Source: Clostridia bacterium (GTDB lineage: Bacteria > Bacillota > Clostridia > Oscillospirales > Acutalibacteraceae). From it: 62,641 nucleotides of DNA. A model generated the notes under the pieces. That model made no database searches. It saw only the letters and a program-made list of their open reading frames with translations, and was not told the origin of the DNA. Location: assembly GCA_017935325.1 (NCBI GenBank), contig JAGBHV010000096.1, positions 1 through 62,641 of the forward strand. Direction: 5' to 3'. The translations under genes were made by a program, and so were the position numbers. Below are positions 9,468-18,085 of the stretch, piece after piece; position 1 is the first letter of the stretch; every line of letters begins with the position of its first letter.

Positions 9468-10094
9468 TTACTTTTCTTCTATTTGTTTTTTTAATTTTTT
9501 AATTTCTTCTTCAAGTCTGTTCAATTCCTGTGCAACGGGGTCAGGTATGTGAATCTGGTCAAGAGTGTCAACCCTGTTACCGTTTAATTTCACAACCCTT
9601 GCAGGCACGCCCACAGCCGTGCTGTTTTCAGGAATATCATCAAGCACAACTGCGCCGGAAGCAATGTTTGTATTGCTGCCTATTGTAAGCGGCCCTAAAA
9701 CTTTTGCACCTGAACCGATAAGCACGTGGTTTCCGATTGTAGGATGACGTTTACCTGTATCTTTACCTGTACCGCCAAGGGTTACTCCCTGATACACAAT
9801 AACATCATCGCCGATTTCCGTTGTTTCACCGATAACAACGCCTGTGCCGTGGTCTATGAAAAATCTTTTGCCGATTTTTGCAGCAGGATGGATTTCAATT
9901 CCCGTTTTCCTTGCTGCACGCTGTGAAACATATCTTGCAAGGAAATATAATTTTTTGTGGTATAACTTATATGCCAGTCTGTGTGCCCTTATTGCTTTTA
10001 AACCCGGATACAAAAGAAGTATTTCAACAGCTGAACGGGCTGCAGGGTCACGCTTTTTTACGCATTCAATATCTTCCCTTATCTGTTTAAACAT
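9468..10094 (-). CDS. cysE: Serine O-acetyltransferase
   Basis: 208 residues from the ATG at 10094; TAAGGAGG lies just upstream, and the frame's earlier codons fall inside the T-box RNA. Transfers acetyl from acetyl-CoA to serine, the first step of cysteine synthesis. The C-terminal half is a left-handed beta-helix of hexapeptide repeats with the family signature HPAAKIGKRFFIDHG and VIGETTEIGDDV. It is shorter at the N-terminus than the enterobacterial enzyme, as usual in Firmicutes. The last 30 residues form a charged coiled coil (LNRLEEEIKKLKKQ). First gene of the cysE-cysS operon. Confidence 0.95.
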   Translation of the reverse strand: MFKQIREDIECVKKRDPAARSAVEILLLYPGLKAIRAHRLAYKLYHKKLYFLARYVSQRAARKTGIEIHPAAKIGKRFFIDHGTGVVIGETTEIGDDVIVYQGVTLGGTGKDTGKRHPTIGNHVLIGSGAKVLGPLTIGSNTNIASGAVVLDDIPENSTAVGVPARVVKLNGNRVDTLDQIHIPDPVAQELNRLEEEIKKLKKQIEEK

Positions 10095-10106
10095 ACGTTT
10101 CGCCTC

Positions 10107-10350
10107 CTTATGTATAAGAAAACCTCCGTTGCCCGAAGACAACGGAGGCGAATAATCGCGGTTCCACTCCTGTTTATAACTCATAAACCGATAACGGGGT
10201 ATCCGCAGAACGATACTCGGTCTTCAGACCTTTCCCATTCCGTGCTGACGGGTGCATTTCGCTGAGGAAAACAAGGCATTTCCCACCAATGATGCCCTCT
10301 CTTTGTGTTCTCTTATCAGTTACTTCTCCCGATAAACGCATTTAAATTAA
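10107..10350 (-). promoter_or_regulatory. T-box leader, cysteine-specific, controlling cysE-cysS
   Basis: The minus-strand leader contains the conserved T-box sequence AGGAGTGGAACCGCGA (10171-10156), which pairs with the tRNA acceptor end, followed by an intrinsic terminator, CCTCCGTTGTC / GGCAACGGAGG plus U-run (10148-10123). In the stem I region the segment GAAATGCACCC places a UGC codon (10256-10254) as the likely specifier, matching cysteine and the genes downstream. Uncharged tRNA-Cys would stabilise the antiterminator and switch the operon on. Confidence 0.92.
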
Positions 10351-10362
10351 CTTATTAGTATT

Positions 10363-10391
10363 ATTATATCATATTCTTCTGAAAATTTCAC
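10363..10391 (-). promoter_or_regulatory. Promoter of the cysE-cysS T-box transcript
   Basis: TATAAT (10368-10363) with a weak -35 GTGAAA (10391-10386) at 17 bp, directly upstream of the T-box leader. Confidence 0.55.
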
Positions 10392-10394
10392 TAC

Positions 10395-10967
10395 TTATTT
10401 TGAAAAATCTATAACTTTTACTGCCTGAACAACATAAATTGCACCTGAAATAAATGTGAAAGCGGCAATTATCCACATTGCAATGTTGGAAGCGGTGATA
10501 AAATACTGGTAGGGCATAAAGTGAAAATCTGCAATAAGTTCTGCAATAAGCATAATAACAATTGAAAATGTCATCTGTGTTGCAGTTTTTATTTTACCCC
10601 AGATATTTGCAGGGATAACAACATTCTGCACAGTTGCAATCATTCTTATACCTGTAACTGTAAATTCACGTGTAAGCACAATCATCAGCACCCATATGTT
10701 GCAAAGACCGAATTTCATGAAACCTAAAAGTGCTGCTGTTGTAAGCATTTTATCTGCAAGAGGGTCAAGAAGTTTTCCCAGGTTAGTAACCTGATTGTTT
10801 TTTCTTGCAAGCTTGCCGTCCACAAAATCGGTGATGCTGGCAACGGAGAATATTATGAACGACCATAAAAAGTTATGGGGAAGCATTTCTGCCATAAGGA
10901 ATACCAGAAAAACAGGTGCCATAAATATTCTGATAACTGTAAGCAAATTCGGTAAATTAAATTTCAC
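10395..10967 (-). CDS. pgsA: CDP-diacylglycerol-glycerol-3-phosphate 3-phosphatidyltransferase
   Basis: 190 residues, integral membrane enzyme making phosphatidylglycerophosphate. The full CDP-alcohol phosphotransferase signature D-G-x2-A-R-x8-G-x3-D-x3-D is seen (DGKLARK...NLGKLLDPLADK). Several membrane helices follow. Last gene of recA-recX-rimO-pgsA, 12 bp after rimO. Confidence 0.94.
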   Translation of the reverse strand: MKFNLPNLLTVIRIFMAPVFLVFLMAEMLPHNFLWSFIIFSVASITDFVDGKLARKNNQVTNLGKLLDPLADKMLTTAALLGFMKFGLCNIWVLMIVLTREFTVTGIRMIATVQNVVIPANIWGKIKTATQMTFSIVIMLIAELIADFHFMPYQYFITASNIAMWIIAAFTFISGAIYVVQAVKVIDFSK

Positions 10968-10979
10968 AACTTCACCGCC

Positions 10980-12317
10980 TTAATCAATGTTTTCGCGTCC
11001 GATCAGGTCATAATCCCTGACGTCTGTCAGCAAAACCTCTGCGAAATCGCCTTCTTCAAAAGAATTTTCTGAAGTAAAGTAAATAAGTGTATCAATTTCA
11101 GGAGCATCCATGTAGCTTCTGCCGAAGTAACAGTCAAGATATCCGTCATAACCTTCTACAAACACTTTGACAACCTTACCCATAAGTTCTTCGTTTTTCT
11201 CATCAACAATACTTCTCTGAAGGTCCATTATATTTTCACCACGGTCAACTTTGGTCTGCTCATCAACCTGGTTTTCAAAGCTGTATGCAGGCGTTCCCTC
11301 CTGGGCAGAATAAGCAAAACATCCCAGCCTGTCAAATCTCATATCACGCACAAATTCTGCGAGAGTTTCAAATTCTTTTTCGCCTTCACCGGGAAAGCCT
11401 GTTATAAATGTTGTTCTGATAACAACGTCAGGCATGTAACTTCTGATTTTTTCAATCAGTCCGCGGAGTGACTTATCATCACCCGTACGGTTCATAAGTT
11501 TAAGCACCTTACCATCGGCATGCTGAAGCGGTAAATCGATATAATGCACGATTTTTTCATTATCACGCATCACTGCAAGCAGTTCATCAGTAATTCTGTC
11601 AGGATAACAATATAAAATTCTTATCCATTCCACACCGTCAATTTCCGCTAAGCCTTCAAGCAAATCAGCAAGCTTCGGCTCACCGTAAAGGTCCTCACCG
11701 TATCTTGTTGTGTCCTGCGCTACAACAATCAGTTCTTTCACTCCTGCATCGGCAAGCTCTTTCGCCTCAAGAAGAATATCTTCTTTTTTACGGCTTCTGA
11801 AATCGCCTCTGATATCGGGAATTGCGCAGTAAGTGCATCTGTTAGAGCACCCTTCCGCAATTTTAAGATACGCCCAATGGTCGGGGGACAAAACGTGTCT
11901 TGCTCCGTTAAGGGGCAGTTCGCATTTCGGCCTGAAATAGGCATCTCTTTTTCCTCTTACTGCATTTCTGCAGATTTCCGCAATATCGCCGTTTGAACCG
12001 ATACCTACAACCGCATCAACCTCGGGAAACTCCTTTAAAATTTCCTCTTTATAAACTTCACTTAAGCATCCGGTAACAACTATAGCCTCAGTTTCGCCGT
12101 TGTTTTTCATTTCCGCCGCATCAAGAATATTTTCAATTGCTTCTTTCTTGGCTTCATCAATAAAACCGCAAGTGTTAATAATTACAACATCCACACTTCC
12201 GTCAGTCATATCAGAAAATACAAATCCGTCATCTTCCAGACGTGCAATAAGCATTTCTGCATCAACCTGATTTTTCGGGCAACCCAGAGAAATCAGGGCT
12301 GCTTTGAGATTATCCAT
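10980..12317 (-). CDS. rimO: Ribosomal protein S12 methylthiotransferase
   Basis: 445 residues. Radical SAM methylthiotransferase modifying an aspartate of ribosomal protein S12. Order of domains: N-terminal UPF0004 domain starting ALISLGCPKNQVDAE with its cluster-binding Cys residues, the radical SAM domain with CSNRCTYCAIP near residue 156, and a C-terminal TRAM domain. The start sequence and the ...IPDIRGDFRSR stretch distinguish it from the tRNA-modifying MiaB. It lies 9 bp after recX in the recA operon. Confidence 0.93.
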   Translation of the reverse strand: MDNLKAALISLGCPKNQVDAEMLIARLEDDGFVFSDMTDGSVDVVIINTCGFIDEAKKEAIENILDAAEMKNNGETEAIVVTGCLSEVYKEEILKEFPEVDAVVGIGSNGDIAEICRNAVRGKRDAYFRPKCELPLNGARHVLSPDHWAYLKIAEGCSNRCTYCAIPDIRGDFRSRKKEDILLEAKELADAGVKELIVVAQDTTRYGEDLYGEPKLADLLEGLAEIDGVEWIRILYCYPDRITDELLAVMRDNEKIVHYIDLPLQHADGKVLKLMNRTGDDKSLRGLIEKIRSYMPDVVIRTTFITGFPGEGEKEFETLAEFVRDMRFDRLGCFAYSAQEGTPAYSFENQVDEQTKVDRGENIMDLQRSIVDEKNEELMGKVVKVFVEGYDGYLDCYFGRSYMDAPEIDTLIYFTSENSFEEGDFAEVLLTDVRDYDLIGRENID

Positions 12318-12326
12318 AGCGTTACC

Positions 12327-12947
12327 TCACCATTCTTCGTTTTCATCCAGTTCAGCAAACTGACGCAAAGCAGACACAATATCGGAATATGAATACCCCA
12401 TTCTCTGCAATGCCGCGATAACACTTCTCTTTCCTTTTTCGTCAGAAAGCTTACGTGCATATTTTCGCTCTATTAAGTTAATTATACTTTCTTTTGCGTC
12501 AATGTCAAGAGAAGAAATAACGCTTTCTGCGATTTGGGAGGAAATACCTTTGAGTCTTAATTCATTTTTTACACGCACCAGACCGTATTTTTTTCTTTCA
12601 ATAAGCTCTCTTGCATACATTTCAGCAAAAGCCATATCGTCAAGAAGGCCGAGTTCGACCGCCTTTCGGGCGGCAAGCTCGGCTGAAGATTGTGAATATT
12701 TGCGACGAAGTTTCATAATAAGCTCTTTTTCGGAATGGCTCCTGATTGAAAGCAGGTCAAGCGCACTATTCCATGCTCTGCGGTTTTCAATCTCTTCCTT
12801 AAGCTCTTCAAATTCGTCTTCGTCTATTTCTTTTTTTGCACACCACGCAGATGTGTACCAATACTCACTGTCAACTGTCAGTGAGTATTCATCATTTAAA
12901 AAAATATGTATTTTATTATTTCTGCCGTTTTTTACGCTCAGTTTCAT
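12327..12947 (-). CDS. recX: Regulatory protein RecX
   Basis: 206 residues, helical triple-repeat protein that modulates RecA filaments. The repeats show the RecX pattern AL..L..R..SE.EL..KL (ALDLLSIRSHSEKELIMKL) and GLLDD..FA..Y...... (LGLLDDMAFAEMYA). It starts 8 bp after recA, so the two are co-transcribed and RecX should rise with RecA after DNA damage. Family assignment is clear by context and pattern. Confidence 0.92.
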   Translation of the reverse strand: MKLSVKNGRNNKIHIFLNDEYSLTVDSEYWYTSAWCAKKEIDEDEFEELKEEIENRRAWNSALDLLSIRSHSEKELIMKLRRKYSQSSAELAARKAVELGLLDDMAFAEMYARELIERKKYGLVRVKNELRLKGISSQIAESVISSLDIDAKESIINLIERKYARKLSDEKGKRSVIAALQRMGYSYSDIVSALRQFAELDENEEW

Positions 12948-12955
12948 TTTGCACC

Positions 12956-14068
12956 TTAATCGTCATCTTCAACTATAATATCAATAGCGGCTCTTGCCTG
13001 CTGTTTTGTAATAGTTTTAGCTGCCGGTTCTTTTTTCTCGGTACCCTTTGAAAGTGTTGCAGGTTTGCTCTTTATTTCTGCTTCATTTCCTTTTTTCACC
13101 TTTATAAGGTCTTCTATTTCCTGTGCAAATTCAGGGGTTTTATCAATATAATCCTTCACGTTGTCACGGCCCTGGCCAAGACGGGTTTCGCCATAAGAGA
13201 ACCACGCACCGCTTTTCTTGATAATACCCATTTCAACTGCCATATCAAGAATTTCGCCGCATTTTGAAATACCTTTACCGTACATAATATCAAATTCAGC
13301 AGTTGTAAAGGGAGGAGCTACTTTATTTTTAACAATTTTAACTTTTGTGCGGTTACCGATAATTTCATTACCTGCAGCCTTGAGCTGTTCAACTTTACGA
13401 ACTTCCATACGGATTGAAGAATAGAATTTCAGCGCACGTCCGCCTGTTGTAACTTCAGGGTTGCCGTAAACTACGCCGACTTTTTCACGAAGCTGATTGA
13501 TAAATATAATAACTGTATTTGATTTTGCAACTGCAGGAGCAAGTTTTCTCAGCGCCTGTGACATAAGACGGGCATGAAGACCAACGTGTGAATCACCCAT
13601 TTCGCCTTCAATTTCTGCTCTGGGAACAAGTGCTGCAACAGAGTCAACAACAATAATATCAATTGCACCTGAACGCACAAGTGCTTCCGTAATTTCAAGT
13701 GCCTGTTCACCGTTGTCCGGCTGTGAAACAAGAAGAGAGTCAACATCTACGCCGAGATTTCCTGCATAAACAGCATCAAGTGCATGTTCAGCATCAATAA
13801 ATGCTGCTTCACCGCCTGCTTTCTGTGCTTCTGCGATAGCGTGAAGAGCAAGAGTTGTTTTACCTGAAGATTCAGGTCCGTAAATTTCAATAATTCTACC
13901 TTTCGGCAGACCGCCGATACCTGTTGCTGCGTCAAGGGCAATTGAGCCTGTTGAAATTGCTTCTATATTCAGACTCGAATTCTGACCGAGGCGCATAACT
14001 GCACCTTTACCATACTGCTTTTCAATCTGAAGTAAGGCTGTTTCGAGAGCTTTCTGTTTATCTGCCAT
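12956..14068 (-). CDS. recA: Recombinase RecA
   Basis: 370 residues. ATP-dependent strand exchange and SOS co-protease. Walker [10 protein letters not shown] at residues 64-72, Walker [11 protein letters not shown], the MAW-like QLREK(V)[14 protein letters not shown]2 region and the core [10 protein letters not shown] are all present. The C-terminal 45 residues are a variable Lys/Glu-rich tail ending in acidic VEDDD, common in RecA. Start ATG with TTGGAGGAA upstream. First gene of recA-recX-rimO-pgsA. Confidence 0.98.
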   Translation of the reverse strand: MADKQKALETALLQIEKQYGKGAVMRLGQNSSLNIEAISTGSIALDAATGIGGLPKGRIIEIYGPESSGKTTLALHAIAEAQKAGGEAAFIDAEHALDAVYAGNLGVDVDSLLVSQPDNGEQALEITEALVRSGAIDIIVVDSVAALVPRAEIEGEMGDSHVGLHARLMSQALRKLAPAVAKSNTVIIFINQLREKVGVVYGNPEVTTGGRALKFYSSIRMEVRKVEQLKAAGNEIIGNRTKVKIVKNKVAPPFTTAEFDIMYGKGISKCGEILDMAVEMGIIKKSGAWFSYGETRLGQGRDNVKDYIDKTPEFAQEIEDLIKVKKGNEAEIKSKPATLSKGTEKKEPAAKTITKQQARAAIDIIVEDDD

Positions 14069-14086
14069 TTTTATTCCTCCAATTAC

Positions 14087-14138
14087 TGCACAAATGTTCG
14101 TTTGACATAATTATACATTACCTTTCAAAAAAAATCAA
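14087..14138 (-). promoter_or_regulatory. recA promoter with a LexA-type SOS box
   Basis: TTGATT (14138-14133), 17 bp, TATAAT (14115-14110) on the minus strand. About ten bases further, at the expected transcription start, lies CGAACATTTGTGCA (14100-14087), close to the Gram-positive LexA site CGAACATATGTTCG (11 of 14 positions by my count). LexA itself is not in the window. Confidence 0.7.
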
Positions 14139-14263
14139 CACTTATTTTAAAATAATCGCGGTAAGTCCCATTATTTGTACAGTTAAAGATATAACAATCG
14201 TTTCTCTGTAGATTTGCACAAAATAAAGAGTAAAAAATTTAAAAAACACTTATAAAAAAATTA

Positions 14264-14291
14264 TTGAAATTTTCATCCGATAGAGTATAAT
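14264..14291 (+). promoter_or_regulatory. Promoter of ddh
   Basis: TTGAAA (14264-14269), 16 bp, TATAAT (14286-14291), 32 bp before the ATG. Confidence 0.65.
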
Positions 14292-14322
14292 AAATACATA
14301 CTTTTTAAAAGGGGCATTTACT

Positions 14323-15300
14323 ATGAAAATAGCAATTTACGGCTACGGCAATTTAGGAAAAGGCGTTGAACTTGCAGTAAGACAGAATGACGACATGGAG
14401 CTTTTCGGCGTTTTCACAAGAAGAAATCCCGAAAGTCTTAAAACACTGACAGGCATTCCTGCTTACTCTTCTTCCGATATAGAGAAATACAAAAATGACA
14501 TAGATGTTCTTATCATCTGCGGCGGAAGTGCAACAGACCTGCCTGAAATGACACCGGCACTTGCAAAGCACTTCAACGTTATTGATTCTTTTGATACACA
14601 TGCAGACATTCCCGTACATTTTGCAAAAGTTGACAAAGTTGCGAAAGAAAACGGCACAACTGCCGCAATTTCAGTGGGCTGGGACCCGGGAATGTTCTCA
14701 CTTAACAGACTTTATGCAAATTCAATTTTACCCGACGGAAAAGATTATACTTTCTGGGGCAAGGGAGTAAGTCAGGGCCATTCAGATGCAATACGCAGAA
14801 TTGAAGGAGTTCTTGATGCAAGGCAGTATACATGCCCCGTTGAAGAAGCAATGGAAAAAGTAAGAAAGGGCGAAAATCCCGAACTTACAACAAGAGAAAA
14901 ACATACAAGACTCTGCTATGTTGTTGCAAGTGACGATGCAGATTTGGCACGCATTGAAAACGAAATCAAAACAATGCCCAAGTATTTTGCAGATTATGAT
15001 ACGACGGTAAACTTTATTTCCCAGGAAGAACTTGACCGCGACCATAAAGGAATTCCTCACGGCGGTTCAGTTATCCGCACAGGAAAAACAGGTCTGAACG
15101 GCGAAAACAATCATGTTATTGAGTACAGCCTGAAGCTTGATTCAAACCCTGAATTTACTGCAAGCGTTCTTGTGGCATACGCAAGAGCAGTTTACAAGCT
15201 GAACAAAAAAGGTGATACAGGTTGCAAAACAGTTTTTGATATTGCCCCTGCAGATTTATCGCCAATGTCACACGAAGAAATGATTTCACATCTTCTTTGA
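14323..15300 (+). CDS. ddh: meso-Diaminopimelate dehydrogenase
   Basis: 325 residues. NADPH-dependent enzyme that converts tetrahydrodipicolinate to meso-diaminopimelate in one step, feeding lysine and peptidoglycan. The Rossmann motif IYGYGNLGKGVE opens the protein; the substrate region shows SVGWDPGMFS near residue 121 and GKGVSQGHSDAIRRIEGV near 146, both hallmarks of the family. Length is normal. Its presence suggests the direct dehydrogenase branch of lysine synthesis. Monocistronic between its own promoter and a bidirectional terminator. Confidence 0.95.
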   Translation: MKIAIYGYGNLGKGVELAVRQNDDMELFGVFTRRNPESLKTLTGIPAYSSSDIEKYKNDIDVLIICGGSATDLPEMTPALAKHFNVIDSFDTHADIPVHFAKVDKVAKENGTTAAISVGWDPGMFSLNRLYANSILPDGKDYTFWGKGVSQGHSDAIRRIEGVLDARQYTCPVEEAMEKVRKGENPELTTREKHTRLCYVVASDDADLARIENEIKTMPKYFADYDTTVNFISQEELDRDHKGIPHGGSVIRTGKTGLNGENNHVIEYSLKLDSNPEFTASVLVAYARAVYKLNKKGDTGCKTVFDIAPADLSPMSHEEMISHLL

Positions 15301-15310
15301 TATAAAAAAA

Positions 15311-15340
15311 TCCTCCTGAAAATCAGGAGGATAATTTTTT
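15311..15340. terminator. Bidirectional terminator between ddh and fba
   Basis: TCCTCCTGA (15311-15319) and TCAGGAGGA (15323-15331) with T-runs on both sides; serves the two convergent genes. Confidence 0.85.
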
Positions 15341-15346
15341 TGTTTT

Positions 15347-16282
15347 TTATGCTTTGTCGCTGCAGCCGAGAACTGTTTCAATTTTGTGTGAAACAACGCC
15401 TTCGATAGCATCTCTTGCGGGTGTGAGGTACTGTCTGGGGTCAAAATGTTTCGGATTTTCGCTGTAGTGCTTACGGATAGCAGCTGTCATTGCAATACGG
15501 ATGTCTGAGTCAACATTGATTTTGCAAACTGCCATTGAAGCTGCTTCGCGGAGCATTTCTTCGGGAATACCGATAGCATCGGGCATTTCGCCACCGAATT
15601 CGTTAATTGTCTTAACGTCATCCTGGTTAACTGAAGATGCACCATGAAGAACGATGGGGAAGCCAGGAAGTTTTTCTTCAACTGCCTTGAGGATATCGAA
15701 ACGAAGCTGGGGCTTCTGACCGGGTTTGAATTTGTATGCACCGTGGCTTGTACCGATAGCAATAGCAAGTGAATCAACACCTGTTCTTGTTACGAAATCA
15801 TAAACCTGATCGGGGTCTGTGAAGTTTGCATCTTCTTCGCTTACGTTAACGTCATCTTCAATACCTGCAAGCTGACCGAGTTCGCCTTCAACAACACAGC
15901 CGTGTGCATGAGCATAGTCAACAACCTGTTTTGTAAGAGCAACATTTTCTTCATAAGGAAGGTGTGAGCCATCGATCATAACTGATGTAAAGCCGCCGTC
16001 GATGCAAGCTTTGCAAGTTTCAAAATCGGGGCCGTGGTCAAGGTGAAGAGCAATCGGAAGACCTGTTTCTTCTGCAGCAGCCTTAACCATTGCAACAAGG
16101 TAGCCGTGTGAAGCATATTTTCTTGCGCCTGCGGAAACCTGAAGAATAACGGGAGAGTTGTGCTTTTTAGCAGCTCTTGTGATACCCTGGATGATTTCCA
16201 TGTTGTTTACGTTGAAAGCGCCTACAGCGTAACCGCCTTTATAAGCGTCTTCGAACATTTTCTTTGTAGTAACTAATGGCAT
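15347..16282 (-). CDS. fba: Class II fructose-bisphosphate aldolase
   Basis: 311 residues from the ATG at 16282, chosen because AGGAGTGA lies just upstream; the frame is open 14 codons further but into the promoter. Zinc-dependent glycolytic and gluconeogenic aldolase. Family landmarks: GAFNVNNMEI, LHLDHGPDFETCKAC with the zinc His and catalytic Asp, GYAHAHG-type segment (DYAHAHGCVVEGELG), and LVLHGASSV (FPIVLHGASS). Single gene with a near-perfect promoter, in keeping with a highly expressed enzyme. Confidence 0.95.
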   Translation of the reverse strand: MPLVTTKKMFEDAYKGGYAVGAFNVNNMEIIQGITRAAKKHNSPVILQVSAGARKYASHGYLVAMVKAAAEETGLPIALHLDHGPDFETCKACIDGGFTSVMIDGSHLPYEENVALTKQVVDYAHAHGCVVEGELGQLAGIEDDVNVSEEDANFTDPDQVYDFVTRTGVDSLAIAIGTSHGAYKFKPGQKPQLRFDILKAVEEKLPGFPIVLHGASSVNQDDVKTINEFGGEMPDAIGIPEEMLREAASMAVCKINVDSDIRIAMTAAIRKHYSENPKHFDPRQYLTPARDAIEGVVSHKIETVLGCSDKA

Positions 16283-16315
16283 TATAATCACTCCTGATAA
16301 ATTTTTTCGTTTAGT

Positions 16316-16344
16316 ATTATACACTATATTATGTCCATTGTCAA
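16316..16344 (-). promoter_or_regulatory. Consensus promoter of fba
   Basis: TTGACA (16344-16339), exactly 17 bp, TATAAT (16321-16316): a perfect SigA consensus. Confidence 0.8.
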
Positions 16345-16392
16345 AGCAAAACAGAAAATATTTAAATTTTTATCAAAGTCTATAAAATATAC

Positions 16393-16421
16393 TTGATATT
16401 TTACAGATTTCGCGTTATAAT
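16393..16421 (+). promoter_or_regulatory. Promoter of the acidic lipoprotein gene
   Basis: TTGATA (16393-16398), 17 bp, TATAAT (16416-16421). Confidence 0.7.
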
Positions 16422-16477
16422 GTACGGGCAGAGTATATGTTTTACTCGAACAAAAAATTTTTGGAGGAAATTTTAAC

Positions 16478-17425
16478 ATGAAGAAATTTTTAGCAATGCT
16501 CATGGCAGGCGCAATGCTTCTTTCTTTCGCAGCATGCGGCGATAAAAAAGAAGAAGAAACAACAGCAGCTCCCGAAGCAACAACAGTTGCAGACGCAGCA
16601 GGTGAAGTAGCAGGCGAAGAAGAAACTGAGGAAGCTGAAACAGAAATCGTTACAAACGAAGACGGTGAAACAGAAGTCGTAACAAAAGAAGACGACAAAA
16701 AAGAAGACAAAAAAGAAGACGATAAAAAAGAAGACGGCAAGAAAGAAGACAACAAGAAAGAAGACGACAAGAAAGAAGAAGCAGGTTCAAAGAAACCTTC
16801 ATCAACAGCTGAAATTGTTGAATACTTCAACAAAGCAGTAAATAACGTTAAAACAAACGCAAAATCAGTTAAACAGCATTCAATCAAAAACTACCTTGCT
16901 TCCCCCACAACAATCGGTGATGGTCTTAAAGGTATTTATAGCATGCTCGGCGGCGACGGATGGCTTGATGAAATGCTCCAGACCAACAGCACAGGTGCTG
17001 CTACATACACAGGTTCAGATATAAAGAAAAACTTCCCTGTTGAAAACGAATCATGGGCAAGTAAACTTACAGCCAGTGACGTAACTTCTGCAAAATGTAC
17101 AGAATCAAACGGTGTTTACACAATCACAATCAAAACAAAGGCTGATGATAAAACAGCATCTGTTCAGCACGGTCAGGGTCACAACCCCAAAGTATTCAGC
17201 GTTGTTCTTCCCGCAACAATCAACGATAACATCCCCGGCATAGCTAAAGGTATCACAGGCGATGTTAAAATGAATTATCCCTCAGGTACAGTTGTTGTAA
17301 AAGTCGACGTAGCAACAGGTCACGTTCTCGAAGCAGAATACGATGCACACTGGACAATCAACTTCGATAAGATGAACACAGTTCTTCCCTTCGCAACAAA
17401 ATTCAAGTACACAATCAACTGGTAA
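16478..17425 (+). CDS. Lipoprotein with Lys/Glu/Asp repeat tract (paralogue A)
   Basis: 315 residues, function unknown. Lipoprotein signal peptide MKKFLAMLMAGAMLLSFAAC, so Cys20 should be lipidated. Then comes an acidic, Ala/Thr-rich linker (about 21-65), then a highly repetitive KKED-type tract (about 66-100, coded by near-identical 12-15-bp repeats), then a globular part of about 210 residues ending TINW. The globular part is not a family I recognise. The first ~75 residues are almost identical, even at DNA level, to the lipoprotein at 52064-52897, while the C-terminal parts have diverged but keep similar length and ending. Monocistronic, with its own promoter and terminator. Confidence 0.8.
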   Translation: MKKFLAMLMAGAMLLSFAACGDKKEEETTAAPEATTVADAAGEVAGEEETEEAETEIVTNEDGETEVVTKEDDKKEDKKEDDKKEDGKKEDNKKEDDKKEEAGSKKPSSTAEIVEYFNKAVNNVKTNAKSVKQHSIKNYLASPTTIGDGLKGIYSMLGGDGWLDEMLQTNSTGAATYTGSDIKKNFPVENESWASKLTASDVTSAKCTESNGVYTITIKTKADDKTASVQHGQGHNPKVFSVVLPATINDNIPGIAKGITGDVKMNYPSGTVVVKVDVATGHVLEAEYDAHWTINFDKMNTVLPFATKFKYTINW

Positions 17426-17443
17426 TTAAATCAGATAAAGTCT

Positions 17444-17476
17444 TACGGCAGTCCTTTACGGATTGCCGTATTTTTT
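17444..17476 (+). terminator. Terminator of lipoprotein A
   Basis: TACGGCAGTCC / GGATTGCCGTA (17444-17454 and 17460-17470; one G-U pair) followed by six T. Confidence 0.85.
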
Positions 17477-17529
17477 GAGGTCCCCATATGTCAAATTTTT
17501 GCACAAATTATAAATTTATTCAAAAAGAC

Positions 17530-17558
17530 TTGCATATATTTGATTTTCCGTTTATAAT
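17530..17558 (+). promoter_or_regulatory. Promoter of yajC
   Basis: TTGCAT (17530-17535), 17 bp, TATAAT (17553-17558). Confidence 0.65.
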
Positions 17559-17594
17559 ATCATAGTACACTTTGGAAAAGAAAGGAAATCAAAA

Positions 17595-18029
17595 ATGATT
17601 TATAACACACTTAACATGGCTCTTGACACAGCTGCTTCTAATGGTGGTGGCTCCGCAAACAGATTTATCCCGCTTCTTCTTATTGTAGGTATGTTTGTTA
17701 TCACATACTTCATCTCAATCAGACCCCAGAAGAAGAGACAGAAAGAAGAACAGCAGCTTCGTGAAAATCTTCAGATTGGTGATGAAATCACAACAATCGG
17801 CGGTATCATGGGCAGAATCGTAACAATCAAAGAAGATTCCATCATCATCGAAACAGGTGCTGACAGAGTTAAAATGAGAGTTATGCGCTGGGCTGTTCAG
17901 ACAAACAACACTGCTACAGAAAAGCTCAAAGCTGAAAGAGAAGCTGCAAAAGCTGCTCAGGAAGAAGCAAAGCAGGCAAGAATCGAAGAAGCAAAGAGCA
18001 AAAAAAGCAAGAAAAACGAAGACGAATAA
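17595..18029 (+). CDS. yajC: Preprotein translocase subunit YajC
   Basis: 144 residues. Single-span membrane protein that associates with the SecDF complex. A short Gly/Asn-rich N-terminus precedes one membrane helix (FIPLLLIVGMFVITYF, about 24-42) and the family signature SIRPQKKRQKE, then the soluble domain GDEITTIGGIMGRIVTIKEDSIIIETG. The last ~45 residues are a Lys/Glu/Ala helix, longer than in E. coli. SecDF genes are not next to it here; a membrane protein gene follows. Confidence 0.92.
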   Translation: MIYNTLNMALDTAASNGGGSANRFIPLLLIVGMFVITYFISIRPQKKRQKEEQQLRENLQIGDEITTIGGIMGRIVTIKEDSIIIETGADRVKMRVMRWAVQTNNTATEKLKAEREAAKAAQEEAKQARIEEAKSKKSKKNEDE

Positions 18030-18045
18030 GCATAAAATGCAAAAC

Positions 18046-18085
18046 ACCTCCATATCTATCTTATTGATAGATTGGAGGTATTTTT
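18046..18085 (+). terminator. Terminator-like hairpin that also holds the ribosome site of the next gene
   Basis: ACCTCCATATCTATC (18046-18060) pairs with GATAGATTGGAGGT (18066-18079) except for one bulged T; loop TTATT, then ATTTTT and at once the ATG at 18086. The GGAGG in the 3' arm is the only ribosome site for the following gene, so the structure can both end yajC transcripts and hide the site. Confidence 0.75.

Noticed and set aside
10095-10184. N-terminal extension of cysE (30 more codons)
   Set aside because: These codons overlap the T-box antiterminator and terminator; the ribosome site points to the ATG at 10094.
16324-16887. 187-codon frame antisense to lipoprotein A, very Ser-rich
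   Set aside because: It is the reverse of the KKED repeat tract and the fba promoter region; not a gene.
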